From: Firmicutes bacterium HGW-Firmicutes-2
GTDB taxonomy: Bacteria; Bacillota; Clostridia; Lachnospirales; Vallitaleaceae
Direction of reading: 5' to 3'
NCBI GenBank assembly: GCA_002841495.1
Contig: PGZV01000003.1
Coordinates: forward strand, 124,001-188,000
Length of the DNA stretch: 64,000 nucleotides
Below the pieces are notes generated by a model. It saw only the letters and a program-made list of their open reading frames with translations. It was not told the origin of the DNA and searched no databases. Below, piece after piece: positions 44,930-53,793 of this stretch. Numbering within the stretch: position 1 is the stretch's first letter; every line of letters starts with the position of its first letter. The position numbers and the translations under genes are program-made.

Positions 44930-46264
44930 TTGGAGCACAAAAGCGAAATCATAGATTTTATAAAAAATAGAACATCTCTTGAAATACTTCAAGATATTGA
45001 TGAGATTCATCCTGTCGACTTTTTAGAAGCACTTTCAAATACTGATGAAGATCTCTTTACCATCCTCGAGAAATTACCTGATGATTATATCGCTCAATTG
45101 GTCGATCATGCCGATGATGATGAAAAATATAGCTTACTATCCCTATTTTCCCAAACTCGAAAGCAGCACATCATTGCTGAAATGTCCTCTGATGAATTGG
45201 TTGACCTTTTAGGTAGTATCGGTAGCGCCGAAAAAGATGCCATTATCTTGTCATTAGATCAAGATGATGCCAATGAAGTCAATGAGCTTCTCGCTTATGA
45301 CCCAACTTCTGCCGGTGGTATCATGGCCAAGGAGTTCATCGCCATTCATGAAGATATGACCGTCAATGCCACTATCGAGTTTCTAAGGAATATGGCACCA
45401 ACCTCAGAGACACCTTATTATGTCTATGTTCTTGATCAACTTAATGTGCTTAAGGGTGTTGTACGTTTAAGAGATATTATTGTCTCTACACCGGAAACAC
45501 CCATTAAGAATATAATGATAGAAAACATCATAACCATCCCGATAGATATGGACCAAGAAGAAGTCGCGCTTATCTTTGAAAAATATGGTTTTATGGCCAT
45601 GCCGGTTATTAATAACCTTGGTGTTATGCAAGGTATCGTAACCGTTGATGACGTGATGGAAGTCATACGCGACGAATATACTGAAGACATGTTTCGTCTT
45701 GCAGGTCTTGATGAAGAAGAAAAAATATCCGGTTCAATCAGCAAAGCCATTAAATCTAGGTTACCTTGGCTTCTTGTGAATCTGGTTACTGCTATCCTTG
45801 CCGCAGCCACTGTCAGTCTTTTTGAAGCCACCATAGTAAAAATCGTAGCACTGGCCACTTTCATGCCCATAGTAGCCGGTATGGGTGGTAATGCCGGCAC
45901 TCAGACTCTAACCATGATCATCCGTGGTATTGCCCTTGGTGAATTGACCTATGAGAATCAAAAAGAAATCTTGAAAAAAGAAGTTGCCATTGGCTTAATT
46001 AATGGACTATGTTTAGGCTTAGTTGTTGGTTTTCTCGGCTATTACTGGGTCGGCAACGTAGTCTTTGGCCTAGTAATCGGATCTGCTATGTTCCTAAACC
46101 TTGTTATAGCAACGATTTCCGGTTATTTCGTCCCAGTTTTACTAAAAAAATTCGGAATAGACCCTGCCCTTGCCTCAGCCGTCTTTGTTACCACTGTAAC
46201 CGATGTCCTTGGATTCTTCTTCTTTTTAGGACTCGCCACACTCACCATCAACTATCTTGTTTAA
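44930..46264 (+). CDS. mgtE: Magnesium transporter MgtE
   Basis: 444-aa Mg2+ channel/transporter. The N-terminal acidic superhelical domain (about 1-125), a pair of CBS domains (about 130-250) that sense cytosolic Mg2+, a plug helix, and five membrane helices (about 275-444). The pore Asp lies in VFVTTVTDVLGFF, and VAGMGGNAGTQTLTMIIRG is the helix 2 signature. TTG start with AAGGTG 7 bases upstream. Strong consensus promoter. Length and motif order are normal. Confidence 0.95.
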   Translation: MEHKSEIIDFIKNRTSLEILQDIDEIHPVDFLEALSNTDEDLFTILEKLPDDYIAQLVDHADDDEKYSLLSLFSQTRKQHIIAEMSSDELVDLLGSIGSAEKDAIILSLDQDDANEVNELLAYDPTSAGGIMAKEFIAIHEDMTVNATIEFLRNMAPTSETPYYVYVLDQLNVLKGVVRLRDIIVSTPETPIKNIMIENIITIPIDMDQEEVALIFEKYGFMAMPVINNLGVMQGIVTVDDVMEVIRDEYTEDMFRLAGLDEEEKISGSISKAIKSRLPWLLVNLVTAILAAATVSLFEATIVKIVALATFMPIVAGMGGNAGTQTLTMIIRGIALGELTYENQKEILKKEVAIGLINGLCLGLVVGFLGYYWVGNVVFGLVIGSAMFLNLVIATISGYFVPVLLKKFGIDPALASAVFVTTVTDVLGFFFFLGLATLTINYLV

Positions 46265-46279
46265 AATAAAGTATTATTA

Positions 46280-46314
46280 AAAGCAGCAGACTCATAATTC
46301 GAATCTGCTGCTTT
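46280..46314 (+). terminator. Terminator between mgtE and pyk
   Basis: AAAGCAGCAGA (46280-46290) pairs with TCTGCTGCTTT (46304-46314), followed by TTCTTTT. It lies 15 bases past mgtE. Confidence 0.9.
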
Positions 46315-46367
46315 TTCTTTTAATATCCATATAATAGCATTTTTTCATGAACTTCTATAGATGATGA

Positions 46368-47798
46368 TTATCCACCAATAACTTCATCTCCAACTTTGTG
46401 CATTTTCAACATGTTGGTCTTACCATCATATCCTGTAGGAATCCCTGCTGTTAGAATGATTAGATCACCATTTTCAACTAAGTTTGTTGCTACTGCTTGA
46501 TCTAGAACCTTTTCAAAAAATTCTTTCTGATCCCCAATAAATTTGCTCATCATCGGTCTAATGCCCCAGGATAGATTTAACTGACGTTGTAGACCTTCTT
46601 CCAATGTTATAGCAATAATTGGACACGCCGGTCTAAAGCTTGAAATCATTCTTACTGAATTACCTGAACGGGTCGGTACAACAATGGCTTTTGCATCGAT
46701 CTTAGAAGCAGCAATCACCGTTACTTCACTGATTGCATTAATCACATTTTGGTCAATGACTTTCCATGCACCTTCATCTAATTTGACTTTATAGTCAATG
46801 TCGTTTTCCGTCTCTAAGATGACTGTTGTCATCATCCTTAATGTCTCTACCGGATATTTACCTGCAGCCGTTTCTCCCGAAAGCATAACAACACTTGTTC
46901 CGTCATAAATGGCATTGGCAACATCCGATACTTCAGCTCTGGTTGGAACCGGGTTATCTGTCATACTCTCTAACATTTGTGTGGCTACGATAACCGGTTT
47001 TGAACTTGTATAACACTTTTTAATGAGTTTCTTTTGAATGATAGGAACAGATTTAACCGGCAATTCAATTCCCAAGTCACCACGAGCAATCATAATACTA
47101 TCAGATACTGCAATGATTTCATCAATATTTTTTATCGCTTCCGTATTCTCAATCTTTGAGATGATTTTAATATCCTCACGGTTTTTTTGCTTGAATATCT
47201 CTCTAACCGATTCTACATCTTTTGCGTTGCTCACAAAAGAAAGCGCTATGAAATCAACATCCTGATCAACAGCAAACTCGATGTCTGCTCGGTCTTTTTC
47301 TGTCATGAAAGGAAGACCGGTTATACATCCAGGGACATTAACACCTTTTCTACTGGATAAGACACCACCTGCTATAATTTTACAGACAATATCTGTCCCT
47401 TCAATGGATACGACTTCAAGATTAATACGACCATCATCGATATAAATAGACTGGCCAATGGTGACACTTTTGTAAAGGTCCTTGAAAGAAATAGTAACTG
47501 CTTTCTCATCTCCTTCGATTTCTTCTGAGATAAGTCGGATTGTTTCACCATTTATTAGGTTCACCTTGTTTTTCAGAACGCCGATACGCATTTCCGGTCC
47601 TTTTGTATCTACAATCAAAGGAATCGGTTGATTCAGTTTTGTTCTCGCTGCCTTCATGGTTTTAATTCTATGTCCATGAACTTCATGGTTCTCATGAGAG
47701 AAGTTAAACCTAGCGGCATCCATACCGTTTAGAATCATATCCTCATAAATACCTTCAGTTGCCGGTCCCATTGTACAAATGATTTTTGTTTTTCTCAT
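46368..47798 (-). CDS. pyk: Pyruvate kinase
   Basis: 476-aa glycolytic enzyme that converts PEP and ADP to pyruvate and ATP. Signatures: CTMGPATEG (phosphate loop near the N-terminus), DTKGPEMRIG, KIENTEAIKNID with the catalytic Lys, MIARGDLGIELP and SGETAAGKYPVE. No extra C-terminal PEP-utilising domain, which some Bacilli have. Start 47798 has AAGGAG at good spacing; the ATG 48 bases earlier has none. Monocistronic. Confidence 0.96.
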   Translation of the reverse strand: MRKTKIICTMGPATEGIYEDMILNGMDAARFNFSHENHEVHGHRIKTMKAARTKLNQPIPLIVDTKGPEMRIGVLKNKVNLINGETIRLISEEIEGDEKAVTISFKDLYKSVTIGQSIYIDDGRINLEVVSIEGTDIVCKIIAGGVLSSRKGVNVPGCITGLPFMTEKDRADIEFAVDQDVDFIALSFVSNAKDVESVREIFKQKNREDIKIISKIENTEAIKNIDEIIAVSDSIMIARGDLGIELPVKSVPIIQKKLIKKCYTSSKPVIVATQMLESMTDNPVPTRAEVSDVANAIYDGTSVVMLSGETAAGKYPVETLRMMTTVILETENDIDYKVKLDEGAWKVIDQNVINAISEVTVIAASKIDAKAIVVPTRSGNSVRMISSFRPACPIIAITLEEGLQRQLNLSWGIRPMMSKFIGDQKEFFEKVLDQAVATNLVENGDLIILTAGIPTGYDGKTNMLKMHKVGDEVIGG

Positions 47799-48166
47799 AG
47801 TGTTCTCCTTGTTTCTTTCTAAAATCCCAATTAGTGATTGCCTCATTACAATTTATATCTTATATAATCTCTTACTATCATATAATGTCTACGGTTACGA
47901 CATGACTTTCAATTGATAGAACTCAACAAGGAACTATTATAATGATTTATAGGGTTATTGACAATGCTTATTTTAATAAAAAAACATCTTCATCATTTTT
48001 GCTTACAATTATATAATATATTGTAATATTATTATGATATGTGACTTGTTTTAAATACGCATAATTCATACGTATTTGACAGTTTAACATTTTCATTGTA
48101 TACTCTATTTATTGAAACTGATTGTCATTAAACGCATCTATTTGCAACCAAAACAGGAGGTCTACT
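47799..48166. other. Intergenic region between divergent pyk and DUF4395 genes
   Basis: Contains the promoter at 48076-48104 for the rightward gene and AT-rich sequence before pyk. I see no gene, RNA motif or repeat in the rest. Confidence 0.5.
48076..48104 (+). promoter_or_regulatory. Sigma-A promoter of the DUF4395 gene
   Basis: TTGACA (48076-48081) and TATACT (48099-48104) are 17 bases apart. A poor Fur-like stretch follows at 48116-48134 but is not convincing. Confidence 0.85.
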
Positions 48167-48622
48167 ATGAATACACTCATATGTCCCATTTCTAAAGAAA
48201 CAGCCAATAAGGCTGTGGTTCGTCTTACCGGCTTCTTGATTGCCACGCTCATCGTATTGTATGCCTTAACGAGTAGTGTCTATATCATTATTGCTATTCT
48301 TATTGATTTTATAATACGTGCTTTTACAACCTTAAAATATAGCCCACTGAGTTGGTTATCCACTCAAATTGCTAAGGTTTTCCATTTAAAGCCTATTACA
48401 ATTGATAAAGCACCTAAAATATTTGCTTCTCGAGTTGGCTTTCTTTTCTCCATAACCGCTTTGGCTTTATATCCTCTCAATCCACAGATTAGCCTTGTCG
48501 TACTATTGGTTCTTATGGCCTTTGCTCTACTTGAAGCCATTTTTGATTTTTGTGTTGGTTGTATTGTCTATACGTATGTGGTATTGCCCCTAAACAAGAA
48601 AAGTGGCTCTGACACATTATGA
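48167..48622 (+). CDS. DUF4395 family membrane protein
   Basis: 151 aa, about four helices. The N-terminal CPIS motif and the late DFCVGCIVY cysteine pair are DUF4395 hallmarks. AGGAGG lies 8 bases before the ATG at 48167. Members often occur near rhodanese or thiol-redox genes, none of which is adjacent here. Function unknown. Confidence 0.85.
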   Translation: MNTLICPISKETANKAVVRLTGFLIATLIVLYALTSSVYIIIAILIDFIIRAFTTLKYSPLSWLSTQIAKVFHLKPITIDKAPKIFASRVGFLFSITALALYPLNPQISLVVLLVLMAFALLEAIFDFCVGCIVYTYVVLPLNKKSGSDTL

Positions 48623-48631
48623 GGCATGAAT

Positions 48632-48663
48632 AAAAACCTTCTTCAATATTGAAGAAGGTTTTT
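48632..48663 (+). terminator. Perfect palindromic terminator
   Basis: 32-base perfect palindrome (arms of 16) with A-run before and T-run after. It serves the plus-strand DUF4395 gene and the converging DUF3784 gene whose stop is at 48666. Confidence 0.88.
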
Positions 48664-48665
48664 TC

Positions 48666-49406
48666 CTATTCTATGACTTTCAATTGTAGATTTTCAAAGA
48701 CTCTACGCGTCTCTTCCGGATTTTTCAAATTAAAAATCACAGGTTGATCAGCTGTTACCATTAGTATATAAGGCGGCTTCTCTGTGTCGACAAAAAGCTT
48801 GACCGGGCCATATGGCTTGATTTCAAAGTGACCTTTTAGCATAGAGCCTAGTGCTGACCCGTTGGTACGTGTTAACACTAGGGGCATTTCCTCAAGTAAC
48901 TCCACCGACTGAATCGATGTCCACGCATAATTATCGCCATACATACCATGTATCTGTATGCCTGTATCCTCAATACTGATTTGAGTGTCCTTTGATGAAA
49001 AGACCAGTAAGAAAACGATGGCTACTAGTGTAATCGTAACGATGACTAACGGCAGGATAAGTTTTTTACCTGCTCCTTCAATAAGCTTTCCTTCTTTGTC
49101 AAACAAATTCCCATCATACTTTTGAGCTTTTATAAGTAAGATTACCGTAGAAATAATTAGGAAGACATAGGCTGGTGTGGTACTTATATCAATCTTTACA
49201 AGTTGTAGTATACCAATAAAAATGAAAACACCACCATTCATATAAGAAAACATCCCAAGTAAACGCGCTAACCCTTTTGTGTCAACCTTGGCTTTCTTTT
49301 CTTTAGACATGGTGTTATAACCTGATATTAGAAAATACCATTTAAACAAATGAACCGCCATACCAACAAAAATCAGTGAACCTCCAATTAATAAATTAAT
49401 CCACAT
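48666..49406 (-). CDS. DUF3784-type membrane protein with C-terminal PH-like domain
   Basis: 246 aa. Helices at about 1-20, 50-68, 75-93 and 118-138; MVHLFKWYFLISGYNTMSKEKK-type start (helix, GYNTMSKEEK motif) is that of DUF3784. Residues about 145-246 form a beta-rich domain resembling a bacterial PH-like module, cytoplasmic or external. AGGAGG before the ATG. Function unknown. Confidence 0.75.
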   Translation of the reverse strand: MWINLLIGGSLIFVGMAVHLFKWYFLISGYNTMSKEKKAKVDTKGLARLLGMFSYMNGGVFIFIGILQLVKIDISTTPAYVFLIISTVILLIKAQKYDGNLFDKEGKLIEGAGKKLILPLVIVTITLVAIVFLLVFSSKDTQISIEDTGIQIHGMYGDNYAWTSIQSVELLEEMPLVLTRTNGSALGSMLKGHFEIKPYGPVKLFVDTEKPPYILMVTADQPVIFNLKNPEETRRVFENLQLKVIE

Positions 49407-49511
49407 GTTAGACCTCCTTTAAAAATAATTTCAATATGCAATTTTTTATATAACATCAGTTGATTATGCTTCTTCTTGAATTACTTACTTCGTTTGCAAT
49501 TATTTTTCACT

Positions 49512-50120
49512 CTATCTATAATAAGTTTCAAAGCTATTGGTGACCACCATAGCATCCCTAGGCACTTGGAATAGAATCAATAATGCATTTAGAATATCCA
49601 CGGACGAAGCCATAGCATTGATCATAATCAGAAAGATCAAAACGCCGTTTAACAGATTTAACCCACCTAAAATCAAAGGAAGTAGGATAGATAAAGTCAC
49701 AAAAGGCGCAAAACAAATGATAATAAATCTTTTTTTAGTCAATGATTGAGCAGTAAATACAAAACCGCCCCATAGCTTGATGCCAAAAAAAGTGTTATCA
49801 TCTCTTAAGAAGTTCGGTATCCATAAAGCGTGTAACATCTCATGAATGTAAATCATGATAACCATAAAAGCAATATAATACCATCTAAAGCTAAAGGACA
49901 CACCACGATTCGTATCCATACCTTCAAAAAAGCTTACCAAAGTAGAGTCAAATAGCGTAATGATAAAAAAAGAAAATAGGCCACAAGCAACCATGATTGG
50001 AATGGATGCCAACAAAGCCATCGGTAAATTCGGTGGTTCTTTTATTCTCATCCAACCTTGATTCATTAATTTTTTACTTAGTTCTTGGTCTACCGGTGGT
50101 ATATTTTTTGCGTATCTCAT
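49512..50120 (-). CDS. DUF3267 family membrane metalloprotease-like protein
   Basis: 202 aa, four to five helices. IHEMLHALW in helix 3 supplies an HExxH zinc motif, as in DUF3267 site-2-type proteins. The third ligand is uncertain. Start 50120 has AGGTG at 9 bases. Expected to act on a membrane substrate if active; none is known. Confidence 0.8.
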   Translation of the reverse strand: MRYAKNIPPVDQELSKKLMNQGWMRIKEPPNLPMALLASIPIMVACGLFSFFIITLFDSTLVSFFEGMDTNRGVSFSFRWYYIAFMVIMIYIHEMLHALWIPNFLRDDNTFFGIKLWGGFVFTAQSLTKKRFIIICFAPFVTLSILLPLILGGLNLLNGVLIFLIMINAMASSVDILNALLILFQVPRDAMVVTNSFETYYR

Positions 50121-50213
50121 AGCAAGTGTCACCTCAAAACATATTTTTTACTATTATAGCATTCTTTTCTTAAAATCAAATTAGATACTGTAGCTTTTAT
50201 AATAAATATTATA

Positions 50214-50257
50214 ACAATGGCGTGTTATCGGCAATATTGTCGGTAACACGCCATTGT
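50214..50257. repeat. Hairpin with 14-bp arms, no T-run
   Basis: Arms 50214-50227 and 50244-50257 are perfect complements. The inner region also pairs in part. It lies after the glyoxalase gene; lacking a U-run, it is a weak terminator or another structured element. Confidence 0.6.
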
Positions 50258-50290
50258 AAACTTATTGATTCTCTCATCTTAATGCTTCAT

Positions 50291-50659
50291 TTATCTTGTT
50301 GGAACAATCTCCAGCCAATAGCCATCTGGGTCTGATATAAAGTAGATGCCCATCTTTTTATTTTCATAACATATGCATCCCATTTTTTCATGTAGCGCAT
50401 GTGCCGCCTCATAATCATCTACTCTAAATGCCAAATGGAACTCATTATCGCCTAGACTATATGGTTTTTCCCAGTCTTTTAGCCATGTAAGTTCAAGTTG
50501 AAAGTCTGAATCTTCATTTCCTACAAAAACGATTATATAGGCTCCATCTTCGGCTTCCTTACGTCTTATTTCTGTAAGTCCTAATGCTTCTTTATAAAAC
50601 GCCAGAGATTTTTCAAGATTCAATACATTGTAATTTTCATGCACCATTTTAAACTTCAT
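50291..50659 (-). CDS. Glyoxalase I-like VOC protein
   Basis: 122 aa, one VOC domain pair. The metal ligands of lactoylglutathione lyase are all present: H7 in MVHENYNV, E in FQLELTW, H in NEFHLAFRV and E in YWLEIVP. Length matches short nickel-type GloA enzymes. It presumably removes methylglyoxal-derived thiol adducts, though other thiols are likely in clostridia. Follows the MBL-hydrolase gene by 22 bases on the same strand. Confidence 0.85.
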   Translation of the reverse strand: MKFKMVHENYNVLNLEKSLAFYKEALGLTEIRRKEAEDGAYIIVFVGNEDSDFQLELTWLKDWEKPYSLGDNEFHLAFRVDDYEAAHALHEKMGCICYENKKMGIYFISDPDGYWLEIVPTR

Positions 50660-50681
50660 ATTATTTTTCCTCTCAAACTTT

Positions 50682-51419
50682 CTATATTTGTATGTGCCAC
50701 TTTTGACCGCTTTGTTGTATTTCTATTACTTCTGTGTCATGCATAGAACTTGCTTTATCTTTTTTATACTGTTGAATAATTAACGGTTGGTCCCAAAAAT
50801 GCATAGGAAATACATATTTAACCTTAGCTGTACTTAATAGACTTTCCAAACCTAAATAATAATATTCTTCTTGTCTTGGATCAAGCGGCGCAAAAGCCAC
50901 ATCAATACGAAGGTCTTTTAAAGCTTTCATTTGATCTTCAAATCTTATTGTCATATCCTTATTATAAGCTTCGGTCTCGCCAGGCCATACCCACAGATTA
51001 AGATCACCTGCATAGTATATGGTCTTTTCTTGATATTTCAACAAAAACGCAACGCCTTCATCCGTTGATACAAGTGTTTTTAAGTTGATTTCATTGACTT
51101 CATGGACATTCAGATGATATGTTTGAGATGGATGCACCCAGATGATTTTATCCATTAGATCTTGGTGTATACCCATCTGTTGTTCCTTCAACTCCAGCAT
51201 CTTTATATCTGAGGATAATACATATTCAACGTCCTCGTACATATTATATAAGTCAAAAATCTTAGGATTAAAATGATCCTTATGCTTATGGCTCACAAAT
51301 ACAAAAATCTTTTTATTCGGATTCATAACCGGTATATCTGACTTATAATAATCAAACAACCAGTAACAGTTTTCCCATTCTAAGAGAAACCCACTATGAT
51401 CAATATATGTAATCTCCAT
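50682..51419 (-). CDS. Metallo-beta-lactamase-fold hydrolase
   Basis: 245 aa. The HxHxDH motif reads SHKHKDHF at about 53-60; later ligands fall in YYAGDLNLWVW and MHFWDQP. The arrangement fits the UlaG/YfiT-type beta-lactamase-like group rather than glyoxalase II. Start 51419 follows AGGTG at 8 bases. It lies between bcp and the glyoxalase gene in one strand cluster. Confidence 0.85.
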   Translation of the reverse strand: MEITYIDHSGFLLEWENCYWLFDYYKSDIPVMNPNKKIFVFVSHKHKDHFNPKIFDLYNMYEDVEYVLSSDIKMLELKEQQMGIHQDLMDKIIWVHPSQTYHLNVHEVNEINLKTLVSTDEGVAFLLKYQEKTIYYAGDLNLWVWPGETEAYNKDMTIRFEDQMKALKDLRIDVAFAPLDPRQEEYYYLGLESLLSTAKVKYVFPMHFWDQPLIIQQYKKDKASSMHDTEVIEIQQSGQKWHIQI

Positions 51420-51451
51420 AAGTGTATCACCTGCTTTCATACTCATTATAC

Positions 51452-51907
51452 CTATCTAAAATTGTCTAACATCTCTTCCGGATTTTTTGCTGCATTAACC
51501 TGATCATAAGCTTTTATTATCATACCCTCTTCATCAATTAAATATGTGGTCCTAACAATACCCATATATTTCTTGCCATACATGCTTTTTTCTTTCCAAA
51601 CATCATAGGCTTCTACGACCTTTGTTTCAGTATCTGCCAACAGTGTGAATGTCAAATTGTATTTATCTGCAAATTTTTTATGAGACTTAACGGTATCTTT
51701 ACTCACACCGATAATCTCAGCTCCTTTTTCTTTAAAATCCGGATAAAGCTGTGTAAAACCACAAGCTTGGCTGGTACAACCCGGTGTATCATCCTTTGGG
51801 TAAAAATATAAAATCACTTTTTTCCCTCTATAATCTGTAAGGGATACTTCTTTACCATCTTGATTTTGTAATGTGAACTCTGGTGCCTTGATGCCTATTT
51901 CTAACAT
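51452..51907 (-). CDS. bcp: Thiol peroxidase (BCP-type peroxiredoxin)
   Basis: 151-aa peroxiredoxin of the BCP/PrxQ class. Peroxidatic Cys44 in TPGCTSQAC and resolving Cys49 five residues later, in the usual PrxQ position. Conserved FYPKDDTPGC and the R in GIVRTTY complete the active site. It reduces hydrogen peroxide and organic peroxides with thioredoxin. First gene of bcp-MBL-glyoxalase, a plausible detoxification set. Confidence 0.95.
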   Translation of the reverse strand: MLEIGIKAPEFTLQNQDGKEVSLTDYRGKKVILYFYPKDDTPGCTSQACGFTQLYPDFKEKGAEIIGVSKDTVKSHKKFADKYNLTFTLLADTETKVVEAYDVWKEKSMYGKKYMGIVRTTYLIDEEGMIIKAYDQVNAAKNPEEMLDNFR

Positions 51908-52106
51908 ATTTAACGCCTCCTCTATAATCTATTCTAATAAAGGTCTATACCAAACCGGTAAGACTCTATCTGTTTAGTATAGTATACCAAATTGTTTATT
52001 CGAAAACACCCTATTTTTTTAATTAAAATGAATATACTATGCCAATGATTGCGCTAGGTGGAACGTATATATGTTTCATAATAGCTTCTAAATCAATTGT
52101 GGAAAA

Positions 52107-52155
52107 TAAAAGACGATTACCCATAGGTTATTAACCTAAAGGTGATCGTCTTTTT
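52107..52155 (-). terminator. Terminator after the YggT-like gene
   Basis: AAAAGACGAT (52107-52116) pairs with ATCGTCTTTT (52145-52154), with an inner AGGTTA/TAACCT stem. On the minus strand T-rich DNA follows. Confidence 0.75.
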
Positions 52156-52176
52156 GTTAAAACTTATTAAATGAGC

Positions 52177-52515
52177 TTAACTTAAACCTGGTTTTCTCAT
52201 AATCTCTACTATACGAATAATACCATAAGCCAATAAAGCATATACGGCCATGGCTATAAGTGTCGCTGCTTCTAAATATGCTGTAGTTTCGATGCCTTGT
52301 GCAACCCCGGTTCTAAAAATACCGATAAACGGTTGTAAAAAGAGTTCTGATAAGCTATAAATAGCAGATACAAATGGGCTCCCTGGATTTGCACCAAGTA
52401 GCTTAAAGACAAATCGAAATGCTAAAAGCACTTCCAAAATTCCAAATATATACGCTACAACTTTACGAAACTTAAGATTTTTTTCATGTGTGCGTTGAAC
52501 TTGAGGTGTACTCAT
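52177..52515 (-). CDS. YggT-family membrane protein
   Basis: 112 aa with three or four helices. LEVLLAFRFVFKLLGANPGSPF and SLSELFLQPFIGIF match the YggT type. The N-terminal 20 residues are polar. Function unknown; YggT members are sometimes associated with cell division or osmotic stress. AGGA at 52532, upstream of the ATG. Confidence 0.75.
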   Translation of the reverse strand: MSTPQVQRTHEKNLKFRKVVAYIFGILEVLLAFRFVFKLLGANPGSPFVSAIYSLSELFLQPFIGIFRTGVAQGIETTAYLEAATLIAMAVYALLAYGIIRIVEIMRKPGLS

Positions 52516-52560
52516 TATAAATTCCTTTCCATAGTGTTATTCACAAACCAAAAGCCTTGG

Positions 52561-52710
52561 TTATAACACTTTATTACCTTTGATCACTCTCAAAAGAACG
52601 ATGATAATTGCTATAACCAATAGAACATGAATAAAGCCTCCTATGGTATATGAAGTAACCATTCCTAAAATCCATAAAACGACAAGTACGACTGCTATAA
52701 TATTTAACAT
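52561..52710 (-). CDS. Small lmo0937-type membrane protein
   Basis: 49 aa with two hydrophobic helices (LNIIAVVLVVLWILGMV and GFIHVLLVIAIIIVLLRVI), ending GNKVL. This is the lmo0937-type small membrane family found in Firmicutes. An AAGGAAGGTG site precedes the ATG at 52710. A longer in-frame extension (to 52914) is a polar stretch with no start signal, so I do not include it. Function unknown; sits 45 bases ahead of the YggT-like gene. Confidence 0.78.
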   Translation of the reverse strand: MLNIIAVVLVVLWILGMVTSYTIGGFIHVLLVIAIIIVLLRVIKGNKVL

Positions 52711-53046
52711 AATGACACCTTCCTTAACTTTAATTGCTAAATCTTCAACTAACACCGCTTCGCTACCTGTAGTTGATCGTTGTCTTTCTCTAGTTTTCCC
52801 ATTTGTCTTGCCTTCTTTTTTCTTAAATAATCTGTTCTTTTTCTCAGATTTGTCAATTATTTTGATCAAACTTCGTAGTGTCATAATTGATATTATCTCT
52901 TTGGATAGGATCAATGACTCTACAAAGTTCCTACTAACAAAAATTACCAGCTTAAGAAAATCTTTTAGTTATATGGTTAATAAATTTTCTTACCTAGTAT
53001 ATATTATACACCACATCATTTACCAAGTCAAATTATAGTTAATACA

Positions 53047-53091
53047 ATAGTTCTAATTATTATATACTATAATTATAGTAATTAGAACTAT
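53047..53091. promoter_or_regulatory. Inverted repeat, possible operator
   Basis: ATAGTTCTAATTA (53047-53059) pairs perfectly with TAATTAGAACTAT (53079-53091). The interior contains the palindrome CTATAATTATAG (53067-53078). It is unlike a terminator and may bind a dimeric regulator; no regulator gene is next to it. Confidence 0.45.
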
Positions 53092-53120
53092 ATATTGCTC
53101 ATCCATTACCTATAACGACA

Positions 53121-53158
53121 AAAAGCTGACTAAAGTGATTTCACTTTAGTCAGCTTTT
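53121..53158 (-). terminator. Terminator of the antitoxin gene
   Basis: Perfect 18-bp arms (53121-53138, 53141-53158) around a 2-base loop, T-rich on both sides. It lies 15 bases past the antitoxin stop, so no toxin follows. Confidence 0.9.
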
Positions 53159-53172
53159 ATAGGACCTATCTC

Positions 53173-53457
53173 CTACTGTTTTTCTTCAGTATTCAAATGA
53201 TCCATAGAATATCTTTTTCTTATGCCTTCTTTAGGTAGAGATGCCGCATATTTCAACGCATCTTCTGCCTTAAGGCTTTCAAAATATTCGATGATAACAG
53301 AAAGCCTTTCATATTCATCGATAGATAGGAGTACGGCATCGGGTTGGTTATTCTTTAATATGAAGAGTTTACCGTAATCATCTGCTTTTTCCCTACAGGC
53401 CTTATAGTTTTTTATCATTTCCGAATTTGAAACAAGTGCCTTTGTTGAAATTATCAT
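53173..53457 (-). CDS. Phd/YefM-type antitoxin, apparently orphan
   Basis: 94 aa with the Phd/YefM fold: MIISTKALVSNSEMIKNYK at the N-terminus, KLFILKNNQPDAVLLSIDEYE (strands before the central helix) and a polar C-terminal tail that would bind a toxin. Such proteins bind their own promoter. No RelE/YoeB-like toxin gene is adjacent: a perfect terminator follows at once. GAGGTG precedes the ATG. Confidence 0.82.
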   Translation of the reverse strand: MIISTKALVSNSEMIKNYKACREKADDYGKLFILKNNQPDAVLLSIDEYERLSVIIEYFESLKAEDALKYAASLPKEGIRKRYSMDHLNTEEKQ

Positions 53458-53704
53458 TCAGGTATCACCTCTATCTTATTTAGTATCCTAATATATGTCA
53501 TCTTTTACTGTATTTTATCACATACGCCCTATATAAGCAAAACTATTCATAATATATTTATTCAAAAATAAAAGGTATACTGCATCAATAAAACTACTTA
53601 CACCATCTCAAATAAATAGACGCAGCAAGTCCTATTTATTATGGTATAAATTATTGTTTTAATAATTATTAATATTATATATAATATAATATTTCAAATA
53701 ATCA

Positions 53705-53733
53705 TTGCTATATTTTCTTTTTTAAGATATGAT
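53705..53733 (+). promoter_or_regulatory. Promoter of the SLH-DUF3494 gene
   Basis: TTGCTA (53705-53710) and TATGAT (53728-53733) are 17 bases apart. The start codon is about 60 bases downstream. The rest of 53458-53793 is very AT-rich and shows no gene. Confidence 0.65.
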
Positions 53734-53793
53734 GTATAGGTGTCAGAGTTTGAATTTTACAAATACAATAATAAAGATAAGAAGGAGTCCAAA

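Larger units (their letters stand above)
52711..53172. other. Intergenic region, no convincing gene
   Basis: AT-rich DNA on both strands. It holds an inverted repeat (53047-53091) and a terminator (53121-53158), annotated separately. Open frames present lack start signals and recognisable products. Confidence 0.5.

Noticed and set aside
48116-48134. Fur-like stretch before the DUF4395 gene
   Set aside because: Only about 13 of 19 positions match the box, which AT-rich DNA can give by chance.
52711-52914. N-terminal extension of the 49-aa membrane protein
   Set aside because: No start signal upstream and the extension is polar with no family resemblance; the start at 52710 has a good site.
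52643-53038. 131-aa plus-strand frame
   Set aside because: Low complexity, opposite the small membrane gene, and no ribosome binding site.
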